Assembly (NCBI RefSeq): GCF_021502675.1
Contig: NZ_JAKFHA010000049.1
Location: 1-62,906, forward strand
DNA: 62,906 bases
Source of the DNA: Yinghuangia soli
Lineage (GTDB): Bacteria > Actinomycetota > Actinomycetes > Streptomycetales > Streptomycetaceae
Direction of reading: 5' to 3'
The notes under the pieces are model-generated. The model saw only the letters and a program-made list of their open reading frames with translations, ran no database searches and was not told where the DNA came from. Of this stretch, positions 43,524-50,977 are shown one piece after another. A program made the translations under genes and the position numbers. Each line of letters begins with the position of its first letter. Positions within the stretch are counted from its first letter, which is position 1.

Positions 43524-43925
43524 ATGGCACACAGCATCGTCAACCCGGCCGGTCTGCACAACCCCGTCCCGTTCGGCTACAGCCACACCGCCGCCATCCC
43601 CGCGGGGACGGAACTGGTGCTGGTGGCAGGCCAGTACGGATCCGGCCCGGATGGCGCGGTCGTCTCGGACGAGTTCGCCGACCAGGTCAAGCAGACGTTC
43701 CGCAACATCGAGACCGCGCTGGCCGCCCACGGGCTCGACCTGAGCCACGTCGTCCAGCTGCGGACGTACGTCGTGGACCACGACGTCACCAAGCTCGGAC
43801 CGATCGCCGGGGCCGTGCAGGAGCACTGGGGCACGAACCCGCCCACTCAGACCCTGCTCGGCGTGGCGAGCCTGGCCGCCCCCGATGTGCTCTTCGAGGT
43901 CGAGGCCATCGCCGCCCGACCGTAA
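43524..43925 (+). CDS. RidA-family protein
   Basis: This 133-aa protein has the RidA/YjgF fold: YSHTAAIPAGTELVLVAGQY, a helix VKQTFRNIETALAAHGL, HVVQLRTYVVDH and the TLLGVASLAAPDVLFEVEAIA end. Archetypal RidA deaminates reactive enamines using an Arg near the end of strand 5; here the equivalent R-x-x-x appears as QLRTYV. Later Rid subfamilies have other roles, so the substrate is open. The ATG at 43524 has AGAGGCGA upstream. An inverted repeat at 43441-43467 may regulate it. Confidence 0.92.
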   Translation: MAHSIVNPAGLHNPVPFGYSHTAAIPAGTELVLVAGQYGSGPDGAVVSDEFADQVKQTFRNIETALAAHGLDLSHVVQLRTYVVDHDVTKLGPIAGAVQEHWGTNPPTQTLLGVASLAAPDVLFEVEAIAARP

Positions 43926-43982
43926 GCCGGGGCCGTCCGGCGAACCGAACCGGCCGGCGATCGGCGAATAGCCGGACAGGAC

Positions 43983-44076
43983 AGACGACGGCGCCGGGGG
44001 GGGGGCCCGCGCCCCCGCGGCCCCCCCGCGCCGCGGCGGCGGGCGAACGCAGCTCGCCCACGAGGCGCCGTCGTCT
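43983..44076. repeat. Long hairpin enclosing a G/C-run tract
   Basis: AGACGACGGCGCC (43983-43995) pairs perfectly with GGCGCCGTCGTCT (44064-44076). The 68 bases between are mostly G and C runs, including a G10 run. It may be a terminator of the RidA gene whose interior is wrongly sequenced. Confidence 0.6.
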
Positions 44077-44117
44077 CGGCATGCCCCGAGTCCGTCGTTC
44101 AGCCGACTGCCCTGGGC

Positions 44118-44153
44118 ATATTCCTTGACACGAATATTCGGATCAGAGAATAT
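44118..44153 (+). promoter_or_regulatory. Leaderless promoter with twin ArsR operators
   Basis: TTGACA (44125-44130), 17 bp, GAATAT (44148-44153), then the ATG 6 bases later. Two operator copies of the form ATATTC-N8-GAATAT lie at 44118-44137 and 44134-44153, sharing bases and covering both the -35 and the -10. This is what an autorepressing ArsR protein would bind. Confidence 0.8.
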
Positions 44154-44159
44154 AAAGGC

Positions 44160-45089
44160 ATGGACGCACTCCTTGCCGCTCTCGCGGACCCGGCCCGCTG
44201 GCGACTCGTCGGCCTGCTCGCCGAACGCCCCCGCTCGGTCGGCGTCCTCGCCCAACTCGCCGAAGCACGCCAACCGCAGACCACCAAGCACCTGCAGGCA
44301 CTCGGACGAGCCGGAGTCGTCACCTCGCAGCGCACCGGCCAACGCCGCATCTACGCGCTCGAGTCCGCTCCCCTGCGCGCCCTGGCCGAGGAACTCCTCC
44401 GGCTCGCCGACTCCGCACAGACCGGCGGAGCCACGGCAGTTGCCGGTGTCCCCGGCGGACCGCGCGCGACGTTCGACCGGTACGGGCTCCACCTCGACGC
44501 CGAGCGCAGCGCCGCGGACCGCCCCGGCTGGGCCGACGGCCGGACCTTCCGGTTCCACCGCGACCTGCCCGCCGCACCGGGACCGGTGTGGCGCCACCTG
44601 ACCGAGGCCCCGCTCCTCGCCGACTGGTGGACACCCGAGGCGCTGCGCAGTTCCGAACTCGTCTTCGAGGCGCGGCCGGGCGGCCGGATCGTCCAGGAGT
44701 ACCGCGACGCGGAGGACACCGACGGATCCGACGCGGCCGCCGGGCGGGCCGAGGGCGTCGTCGTCGCCGTACGCCCCGGCGAGCACCTGTCGTACCGGCT
44801 GTCCCCGCTCCTGCCCGACGGCCGCATCGCGTTCACCGCCCACCTCGACTTCGACCTCTTCCCCGGCCCCGCCGGCACCGCGGGGACGCCGGCCGCGACG
44901 GGGCTCGACGTCCGCTGGCGGATCACCGACAGCACCGTCGAGTCCGCGGACTTCATCGCAGGCATCGACATCGGCTTCGGACAGAGCCTCGACAACCTGG
45001 CGACCGCCCTCGCAGCCTTCGCCGGCTCTGCCACCTCCCCTTCCGCGGCACAGCCGCAGCACACCGACGCAAAGGACTCGCAGTCGTGA
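44160..45089 (+). CDS. ArsR-type HTH fused to an SRPBCC domain
   Basis: This 309-aa protein has an N-terminal ArsR winged HTH (MDALLAALADPARWRLVGLL, PQTTKHLQALGRAGVVTSQR). It also has a C-terminal SRPBCC/AHSA1 domain from about residue 135 (FRFHRDLPAAPGPVWRHLTEA, LLADWWTPEAL). The usual separate ArsR and SRPBCC genes (as at 48005-48948) are joined here in one chain with the regulator first. The ATG at 44160 is leaderless by promoter position. The next gene overlaps its stop (GTGA) and encodes a DHFR-family protein, so a ligand sensed by the SRPBCC pocket may be reduced by that enzyme (inference). Confidence 0.92.
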   Translation: MDALLAALADPARWRLVGLLAERPRSVGVLAQLAEARQPQTTKHLQALGRAGVVTSQRTGQRRIYALESAPLRALAEELLRLADSAQTGGATAVAGVPGGPRATFDRYGLHLDAERSAADRPGWADGRTFRFHRDLPAAPGPVWRHLTEAPLLADWWTPEALRSSELVFEARPGGRIVQEYRDAEDTDGSDAAAGRAEGVVVAVRPGEHLSYRLSPLLPDGRIAFTAHLDFDLFPGPAGTAGTPAATGLDVRWRITDSTVESADFIAGIDIGFGQSLDNLATALAAFAGSATSPSAAQPQHTDAKDSQS

Positions 45090-45712
45090 ACATGCCCCAG
45101 CGCACCGCCCAGAGCACGCCGTCCGCCCGCAAGGTGACGGCCAACATCGCCATCACCCTGGACGGCCGGTACAACGGCCCCGGCGGACCCGCCGACATAG
45201 GCCCGATCGTCCGCTACGCGACCACCGACGTCGCGCGCGACCACATGACCCGCATCTGGGAGAACGCCACCACGGCGCTGCTCGGCCGGGTCAACGCCGA
45301 GGGATTCCTCGGCTACTGGCCGACGGTCGCCGCCGACGAGAACGCCGACCCCCGCGACCGCGGCTACGCAAAGTGGCTCGTCGACACGGACAAGGTCGTC
45401 CTGTCGACCACGCTGACCGAAGCGCCGTGGGAACGCACCCGCGTACGGAACGCCCCGGTCGCCGACGTCGTCGCCGAACTCCGGGCCGCCGGCGGCGACG
45501 GCGACATCCTCGCCAACACCAGCCCGACCGTCATCAAGGCGCTGCTCGCCGCCGACCTACTCGACCGCCTGTACCTGCTGGTGTGCCCCGAGATCGCCGG
45601 CGGCGGCGACCGGCTCTTCGACGACGGTCTGCCGGGCACGCAGTGGACGCTCGCCCGCCAGGAGACCGGCGAACTGGGCGAGATCGCGATGATCTACGAC
45701 CGGATCCGCTGA
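45086..45712 (+). CDS. Dihydrofolate reductase family protein
   Basis: This 208-aa RibD C-terminal-like reductase has VTANIAITLDGRYNGPGG, TTALLGRVNAEGFLGYWP, KVVLSTTLTEAPWERTR, LANTSPTVIKALLAADLLD and LLVCPEIAGGGDRLF. It is translationally coupled by a GTGA overlap to the ArsR-SRPBCC gene and so shares its operator-controlled promoter. NAD(P)H-dependent reduction of an unknown compound is expected. GTG 45086 is chosen over ATG 45092 because of the overlap. Confidence 0.92.
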   Translation: MNMPQRTAQSTPSARKVTANIAITLDGRYNGPGGPADIGPIVRYATTDVARDHMTRIWENATTALLGRVNAEGFLGYWPTVAADENADPRDRGYAKWLVDTDKVVLSTTLTEAPWERTRVRNAPVADVVAELRAAGGDGDILANTSPTVIKALLAADLLDRLYLLVCPEIAGGGDRLFDDGLPGTQWTLARQETGELGEIAMIYDRIR

Positions 45713-45754
45713 CCCGCACGCGCAACGCGCGGGAGGGCGCAAGCGGTCGCCGCC

Positions 45755-45819
45755 GTGGCCGTGGCGGTGGCGGTGGCGGTGGCGGTGGCGGTGGCGGTGG
45801 CGGTGGCGGTGGCGGTGGC
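45755..45819 (+). repeat. GTGGCG hexanucleotide microsatellite
   Basis: About eleven units of GTGGCG in tandem lie in the 286-bp space between the reductase and the beta-propeller genes. No frame containing it looks like a gene. The rest of the space (45820-45998) shows no hairpin or promoter I can support. Confidence 0.9.
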
Positions 45820-45998
45820 AGTAGTGGTGCTCACGCTCCCCTTGGCGCGAGACGCCACCTCCACCGCCACGACCGCCCATCGTCACCACCGCTGACGGTC
45901 CTCCTCCGCCACCGAGGTCGCCACCAGCCGGCCGCTTCACGCGTCCCCTGACACCTGCTCAGCGCGTCTGCTCAGCCCGTCTGCCATGATCGCTGCCC

Positions 45999-47108
45999 AT
46001 GTCCTCTCCCCTCGTACGTCGCCGGCAGGCACTGCTCGGCGCACTCGGCGCGGCAGGATCCGTCCTGGTCGGCTGCAGCAACGACGGTGGACCCGCACGA
46101 GCGAAGCCGAGTCCGCAGCAGTCGCTGCCCCAAGGCACGGTCCGCTGGACGTTCGAGAGTTACGGAACTGCCGCGGTCACCCCGGCGTTCGCGCACGGCA
46201 AGCTCTTCGTCGGCGGCGCGTCCGTCTTCGCGCTCGATCCGGGCGACGGACGGGTGCTGTGGGAGCGCAAGACGGACGACATCGCCGACTGCACGCCCGT
46301 GATCGTCGGTGACGCGCTCATCGTCACGGGCGGCGACCTCCAGGCCCTCGACGCGCAGACCGGCGCGGTGCGCTGGCGACGGCCAGCCGTCTCCGGCGGC
46401 GGCTTCCACCACGCAAGTCACGCCGACGGACTCGTCGTCGCAGGCTCGGGTCCCACCGAAGTACGCGCCGTCGATGCAGCAACCGGCGAAGACCGCTGGC
46501 ACACCCCGCTCGGCGGCCACCTACTCGAACCACCCCGCGTCGCCGACGGCACCATCTACCTCAGCTGCGCCGACGGCCTGCACGCCCTCGACGCGTCCAC
46601 CGGCGCCCGGCGCTGGTCCGCGGACACGGAGGGCAGCCTGATCACCGCGGCCACGATCGCCGGCACCCAGGCATTCATCGGCATGGCCAAGTCCCAGTCC
46701 GTGGGAGTCCTCGGCGTCCGCGCAATAGACACTGCATCTGGCCGCACCCTCTGGCATGCCAAGACCGACGGCTTCGTCGGCGCCCCTCCCCTGCTCGACG
46801 GCCACACGCTGCACGCCACCGACGCATCCGGCGCCGTCCTCGTCGTCGACCCCCTCACGGGCGCGATACGCACCCGCACCGACATCGAAGACGCCGGACA
46901 TGGCCTCGCCCTCGACCGCGGAGTCCTCTATACATGCGGCGTCAACAACCTGACCGCGCTGAACGCCGCCACCCACACACCCCTGTGGTCGTCCCGCCCC
47001 GACGCCTTCGGCCTGAACACCGCGCTGCCCCTCCAGGACACCGTGATCCTCGGCGACGACGCAGGCATCATCCGCGCCATCGCGGGCCCCGCACGTACGC
47101 CTCAGTGA
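45999..47108 (+). CDS. PQQ-like beta-propeller lipoprotein
   Basis: This 369-aa protein has a basic start (RRRQALLGALG) and a lipobox LVGC at about residue 26, so it is exported and lipid-anchored; the twin Arg could suit the Tat route. The mature part repeats the PQQ-propeller motif (A-L-D-x-x-[TD]-G-x-x-x-W): ALDPGDGRVLWERK, ALDAQTGAVRWRR, AVDAATGEDRWHT, ALDASTGARRWSA, AIDTASGRTLWHA and ALNAATHTPLWSS. Such proteins are usually scaffolds, often of the BamB/PQQ_2 type, without PQQ. ATG 45999 has no strong ribosome site. Confidence 0.92.
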   Translation: MSSPLVRRRQALLGALGAAGSVLVGCSNDGGPARAKPSPQQSLPQGTVRWTFESYGTAAVTPAFAHGKLFVGGASVFALDPGDGRVLWERKTDDIADCTPVIVGDALIVTGGDLQALDAQTGAVRWRRPAVSGGGFHHASHADGLVVAGSGPTEVRAVDAATGEDRWHTPLGGHLLEPPRVADGTIYLSCADGLHALDASTGARRWSADTEGSLITAATIAGTQAFIGMAKSQSVGVLGVRAIDTASGRTLWHAKTDGFVGAPPLLDGHTLHATDASGAVLVVDPLTGAIRTRTDIEDAGHGLALDRGVLYTCGVNNLTALNAATHTPLWSSRPDAFGLNTALPLQDTVILGDDAGIIRAIAGPARTPQ

Positions 47109-47323
47109 CCGGCCCCGAGCAGCGGGAACTCCGCGTGCTGCCGCCAGGATCGACCGTCGCTCACGAACAGGCTCACCGACGTGACCGCCGCAGTAACCGG
47201 CAGCCGGCCGGTCAGCTCTGCCTCCACCTTGTCGAAGACGTGGGGCGGCTGCCCGTGGGCGACGGTCAGGTGCGGGATGACCTCGGAGAACTGCCCCCCG
47301 TAAGGCGGTGCTTCCGGCCATCG
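47102..47323 (-). pseudogene. 2'-5' RNA ligase family fragment (C-terminal part)
   Basis: The last 73 codons of a minus-strand frame read RWPEAPPYGGQFSEVIPHLT then VAHGQPPHVFDKVEAEL, which is the second H-x-T half of a 2'-5' RNA ligase-like protein. The first half with the other H-x-T motif is missing, and the frame upstream is not protein-like. It overlaps the end of the propeller gene by 7 bp. It is best read as a truncated gene. Confidence 0.6.
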
Positions 47324-47513
47324 CGCGGCGGCGCCGTCCGGCCTGCTCGGTGACGCTCTGACTCGTCTTGGGGCACGCCTGGATGCTCGCGGACAGCCGG
47401 TCTTCACACCACCGGATTCGGGCGACGCCGGCCGGTACACCGTGCGTCGATCGCACCAGTCTGGGGTGGAGGCCAAGGCCGGCTTCCGCGGCGTGTGGGC
47501 GAAGGCCCAGAAG

Positions 47514-47876
47514 TCAGTAGAGGTCGTCCGACTTACGGACGAGCTGCCGGAGTTCACGCGAGCTGCGTTTCGGCAGAGCCAGCATGACGCCCTCCAAGAC
47601 GTCGGGCGCCTCTCGCGGCTCGCCGCAGCACTCCCAAACGCCACAGCCGCCCTCGTAGTCCACCCAAAGAAGGCGGTCCGGAAGGGACACAAAGTGCTGC
47701 CACATGCCCAGAGCCTGTTCGGTTCTCCCCGGCCACAAGTAGCCCCGGGTGCGTTCCAAGCGGTCTATGTCACGGCACGCACGCCCGGACAGACCTTGGA
47801 TGAACAATGCAGCATGTGGTTGCCGGGGCCGCCGACGCAGACCGGCCCGAACAACCTTCGGCGGCCTACGGGGCAT
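47514..47876 (-). CDS. Hypothetical protein, possibly incomplete
   Basis: A 120-codon frame contains a convincing protein core (MWQHFVSLPDRLLWVDYEGG, CGVWECCGEPREAPDVLEGV, LALPKRSSRELRQLVRKSDD). It ends two codons later, where relatives I recall continue a little. Its first 35 residues are Arg/Pro-rich and look out of frame, so the true start may be a later TTG or GTG. It lies in a region of weak coding signal between a gene remnant and the SRPBCC gene. Function is unknown. Confidence 0.5.
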   Translation of the reverse strand: MPRRPPKVVRAGLRRRPRQPHAALFIQGLSGRACRDIDRLERTRGYLWPGRTEQALGMWQHFVSLPDRLLWVDYEGGCGVWECCGEPREAPDVLEGVMLALPKRSSRELRQLVRKSDDLY

Positions 47877-48004
47877 CGCCCTTTCGCGTTGTCATACCGG
47901 GCATCATGCCACGTCGGCTGTCGGCAGGTCCGGGTCATTTCTCGTTCCCGAACGCGACTCCCGAGCCGCTGATCCACAAGCCCTGACCGTGGCTCAAGTA
48001 CGCC

Positions 48005-48520
48005 CTACAGCGCGGCGGCCTGCTCCTCGAAGTAGGCCTTCTGCGCCGGGTAGTAGTCGTCGAACTCCGGCTTGGGCGTGCCGTCGCGGGAGGCGACGAG
48101 GTTGTCGAGGTAGTACTCCCAGCCGGGTCCGATGTCGCCGACTCCGTCGGCGTTCACCAGGTGGTGCACGAAGCCCAGTTCGGTGGTGCCGTCGTCGTTG
48201 ACGGCAAGCAGCAGCTCAAGGTGCCAGTTGCCGAACGCGTCGGTCGCCGAGAGCGCGAGCCGGATCGGCGCCTCGCATGCGTCGATGTGCATGTCGACCC
48301 ACGGCGCGCCTTCCTCGAAGGCCAGCTGGACCTTGATGAGACGGCCGGCTCCGGCCTCGCCCTCCCAGCGTCCGTACCAGCGGGCGGTGCGCTCGGGTTC
48401 GGTAACGCTCGCCCAGACGTCCTCGACGGAGGCCCGGAACGTACGGGTGAGGACGAGGTCGACGCCGTCCGGGGTGCCGAAGAGCCGTCCGGTGGGGGTG
48501 GGTGCAGGGGTGCGGGTCAT
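48005..48520 (-). CDS. SRPBCC (AHSA1-type) domain protein
   Basis: This 171-aa protein has the START/AHSA1-like fold: LVLTRTFRASVEDVWASVTE, RTARWYGRWEGEAGAGR, PWVDMHIDACEAP and TTELGFVHHLV. It probably binds a hydrophobic ligand. Its ATG overlaps the stop of the ArsR gene (ATGA), so the two are co-translated. This is the unfused version of the ArsR-SRPBCC arrangement at 44160. Confidence 0.93.
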   Translation of the reverse strand: MTRTPAPTPTGRLFGTPDGVDLVLTRTFRASVEDVWASVTEPERTARWYGRWEGEAGAGRLIKVQLAFEEGAPWVDMHIDACEAPIRLALSATDAFGNWHLELLLAVNDDGTTELGFVHHLVNADGVGDIGPGWEYYLDNLVASRDGTPKPEFDDYYPAQKAYFEEQAAAL

Positions 48521-48948
48521 GCGCTGTGGGCCTCTCCGTGTGGTTCGTGCGCGTCTCGGTCCGGCTGGTCTGCCAGGTCCGGCTGGAGTGGTTGAGCCGC
48601 TCGGTTTGCCTGGTCGGCGGCCGCGGCGCGGCGGTCGCGGCGGGTGCGGTGGACCTCGGTCTCCAGCGCGTCGAAACGGCGCTCCCAGATCTCCGCCTGG
48701 GCGAATTGCGCGAGCCAGGTGTTCAGCTCGGCGAAACGTTCCGGCTGCAGGACGTAGTAGCGGTGCCGGCCGACGAGCTCGTCGCGTACCAGGCCGCTTT
48801 CCCGCAGGACGCGCAAGTGGCGGCTCACAGCCGGCCTGCTGATGGCGAACCTCTCGCTGATCTCGCCCGCGGACAGGCGCGCGTCTCGCAGCAGCACCAG
48901 GATCTCGCGGCGTACAGGGTCGGCGATGGCTCCGGCTATCTCGTCCAC
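48517..48948 (-). CDS. ArsR-family transcriptional regulator
   Basis: This 143-aa regulator has a winged HTH typical of the ArsR group that pairs with SRPBCC proteins: MDEIAGAIADPVRREILVLL, ISRPAVSRHLRVLRESGLV and DELVGRHRYYVLQPERF. It lacks the metal-binding cysteines of arsenic sensors. The C-terminal third is an Arg/Asp/Gln-rich tail (about residues 100-143) likely disordered. The GTG at 48948 lies 7 bp downstream of a perfect palindrome, its probable operator. Confidence 0.93.
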   Translation of the reverse strand: MDEIAGAIADPVRREILVLLRDARLSAGEISERFAISRPAVSRHLRVLRESGLVRDELVGRHRYYVLQPERFAELNTWLAQFAQAEIWERRFDALETEVHRTRRDRRAAAADQANRAAQPLQPDLADQPDRDAHEPHGEAHSA

Positions 48949-48955
48949 ATGAAAA

Positions 48956-48975
48956 GCGTAACCCAGAGGTTACGC
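48956..48975. promoter_or_regulatory. ArsR operator palindrome
   Basis: GCGTAACC-CAGA-GGTTACGC is a perfect 8-bp inverted repeat. It lies in the 44-bp gap between the methyltransferase stop and the ArsR start, where it would cover the ArsR promoter. Confidence 0.75.
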
Positions 48976-48992
48976 GTTCGCCAGCGTCGCGG

Positions 48993-49760
48993 TCAGGCCT
49001 CGGCGCGGCGGCGTGCGAGGTGGATGGTGAGGTCGGCCTCCAGCTCGACCGCATCGGGCAGCACCCGCAGGATGCTCTCGAATGCCCGCTCGCGCTCCGC
49101 GGGAGGCAGGACGAGGTACGCCGAGACCGTGGAGAGGTGACCGACGTAGTCGCGCGCGCTCATCGTCACGCGCCGCTCGATCACCGCCTGCCGGACGTCG
49201 GTGAACCACTCGGACGCCTGCAGCTCCGTCCCCGGCCACTGCATCTCGCGGTCCGGAGGCGTCCCGTCCGGCGACGGGATGTCGTCGGTCGCCAGGAAGG
49301 GTGCGCGAGCCTCGTCGACGGCTTTCTGCACCGCCCGGTCGGCCAAGCGGAGCGGTCCGCCGAACGAGGCGAACACGCCGCCCGGTTCGAGCAGCGCGGC
49401 CATGCGCGGCCAGCGGCCCTCCGGCTTCGTCCAGTGCAATGACGCTGCTGCATAGACAAGTTCGTAGCGTTCGCCGGTCCGCAGGTCCTCGAAGGAGGCC
49501 TGCACAGTCCTGACGTCAGCCGGTACGTGCTTGCGCAGTTCGGCGAGCATGGCACTGTCGGGTTCGGTCGCGGTGACCGTGATCCCGCGCTGCGCGAACA
49601 GGCGTGTCGCCTTGCCGGTCCCGGCGCCGATCTCGAGGGCGGTTCGCAACGGACCGTCTGCGTACGCCGCGACCAGGTCGTACAGCTCCGCGGGATAGCC
49701 CGGCCGGAACCGTTCATAGGCTTCCGCCACGGCTCCGAAGCTCTGCGCGCGGCCCGACAT
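48993..49760 (-). CDS. Class I SAM-dependent methyltransferase
   Basis: This 255-aa protein has a UbiE/Trm9-type methyltransferase fold: FGAVAEAYERFRPGYPAELY at the start, TALEIGAGTGKATRLFAQRG as motif I, VTATEPDSAML as motif II and YELVYAAASLHWT as motif IV. Substrate is unknown. ATG 49760 is chosen because AAGGA lies 8-9 bp upstream; ATG 49769 is also in frame. It lies upstream of the ArsR/SRPBCC pair on the same strand. Confidence 0.92.
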   Translation of the reverse strand: MSGRAQSFGAVAEAYERFRPGYPAELYDLVAAYADGPLRTALEIGAGTGKATRLFAQRGITVTATEPDSAMLAELRKHVPADVRTVQASFEDLRTGERYELVYAAASLHWTKPEGRWPRMAALLEPGGVFASFGGPLRLADRAVQKAVDEARAPFLATDDIPSPDGTPPDREMQWPGTELQASEWFTDVRQAVIERRVTMSARDYVGHLSTVSAYLVLPPAERERAFESILRVLPDAVELEADLTIHLARRRAEA

Positions 49761-49965
49761 ACCCGGCATCCTTGCACGTCGCACCGCGCGCACTGGACAG
49801 TCCGGAACCGCATCTTGCCGATACGAACGTTTTTGCACGTCGTCGGCCGCACGATCAATTAGAAAGAGGTGCCCAGGCGCAGACCCGCGCACCTCGGCGC
49901 AGGCGTTCGGCGGTCACGCAACCGACGTGCGCTTCCGTCCTCGAACCCACCCTGTGGAGGTGACC

Positions 49966-50556
49966 GTGAGCGCGACGATCCGCGTCCACGCCGACACGGC
50001 CGTACTCGAACACACCGACGGCATCCGGGCCGCCTACCTGGAGGCGTTCTGCGCGCCGCCGTGGAACGAGCCCCCTGACCACGCCGACGCATACGTAAGC
50101 GACAGCCTCACGTTCCAGGTGAAACTGCCGGGCTTCACCGCGGCCGTCGCGCTGCACGAGGACACCGGCGAGGTGCTCGGCTTCGTGACCGGGTGGACCA
50201 CCCCCACCCCCTTCCCCACCGAACGCAGCTACCCGCAGGTCGCGGCGGGCCTCGGTCCCGACCGGACGCAAGCGCTGCTGTGCGGGTCCTTCGAGATCGA
50301 CGAGCTGGCGGTACGCCCCCAGGCCCAGGGCTCCGGTCTCGCTGCCAGGCTCCTGGCGGCGGTCACCGCGCACCGCACCGACGGCCGGTGCTGGCTGCTC
50401 ACCTCGCAGCAGGCGCCGCACGCGGTCGACTTCTACCGCAAGGCCGGCTGGATCCAGGCCACCGCCCCGTCCGCCGACGGCAAGGGCATCGTGGTCTTCC
50501 TCGGCCCGCAGTACCCCGACCGGGACCAAGCCGCTACGCCGCAGGCGACCGCCTGA
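49966..50556 (+). CDS. GNAT-family N-acetyltransferase
   Basis: This 196-aa protein has a GNAT core: AAVALHEDTGEVLGFVTGWT, FEIDELAVRPQAQGSGLAAR (acetyl-CoA loop) and LLTSQQAPHAVDFYRKAGW. The GTG at 49966 has TGGAGG 6 bp upstream. It is divergent from the methyltransferase gene. The acyl acceptor is unknown. Confidence 0.92.
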   Translation: MSATIRVHADTAVLEHTDGIRAAYLEAFCAPPWNEPPDHADAYVSDSLTFQVKLPGFTAAVALHEDTGEVLGFVTGWTTPTPFPTERSYPQVAAGLGPDRTQALLCGSFEIDELAVRPQAQGSGLAARLLAAVTAHRTDGRCWLLTSQQAPHAVDFYRKAGWIQATAPSADGKGIVVFLGPQYPDRDQAATPQATA

Positions 50557-50605
50557 CGCGCGTCGCCCTCCGGAACAGCCGCTGCACCTGGGCTCGGACA
50601 TCGAG

Positions 50606-50767
50606 ATGGGGGCCGGGCAGTGCGACGGCACTGTGCCGATGCGCGTGGTCGGCGATCCGGGCCAGGTCGGCGCCCCGCTGCTGCGTACCGAGGTCGAGAC
50701 GGCCCTGGCGACCGACTGTGTGCACCTCTGCGCCCGGATTTTCCGCCCCGGCGGGCTCGGTCACTGA
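50606..50767 (+). other. Short open frame of uncertain coding status
   Basis: A frame starting MGAGQCDGTVPMRVVGDPGQ runs 53 codons to a stop before the poly-G tract. The third positions are biased but no ribosome site or homologue is evident. It is probably the tail of a lost gene. It occupies half of the 421-bp gap 50557-50977. Confidence 0.25.
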
Positions 50768-50796
50768 GCTGTCGTGACCGGACCGGTCGCGTGTCG

Positions 50797-50937
50797 TGGG
50801 GGGGGGGCGCGCACACACGGGGCGGCCGCCCCCCGGGGGGCCCCGGGGGGGGGGGGGGGCGGCCCGGGGGGGGGGGGGGGGGGGTGTGGGGGGCGGGGGG
50901 GGGGGGGGGGGGGGGGGCCCCCCCCCCCCTCCCCCAC
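50797..50937 (+). repeat. Poly-G/poly-C tract
   Basis: About 140 bases consist almost only of G runs (up to 24) and then C runs, interrupted by short GTGTG or GGCGG pieces. It is not a gene in any frame. The composition is far from anything else in the window and suggests an unreliable consensus. Confidence 0.9.
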
Positions 50938-50977
50938 ATCCGCTTGCCGCGCGGGCGGCCGGTCCGGGCGGACCGCT

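Noticed and set aside
45755-45819. CRISPR-like array
   Set aside because: It is a contiguous hexanucleotide run with no spacers.
49759-49764. GGGTAT on the minus strand near the methyltransferase start
   Set aside because: It lies within or at the start codons of the gene and lacks a -35.
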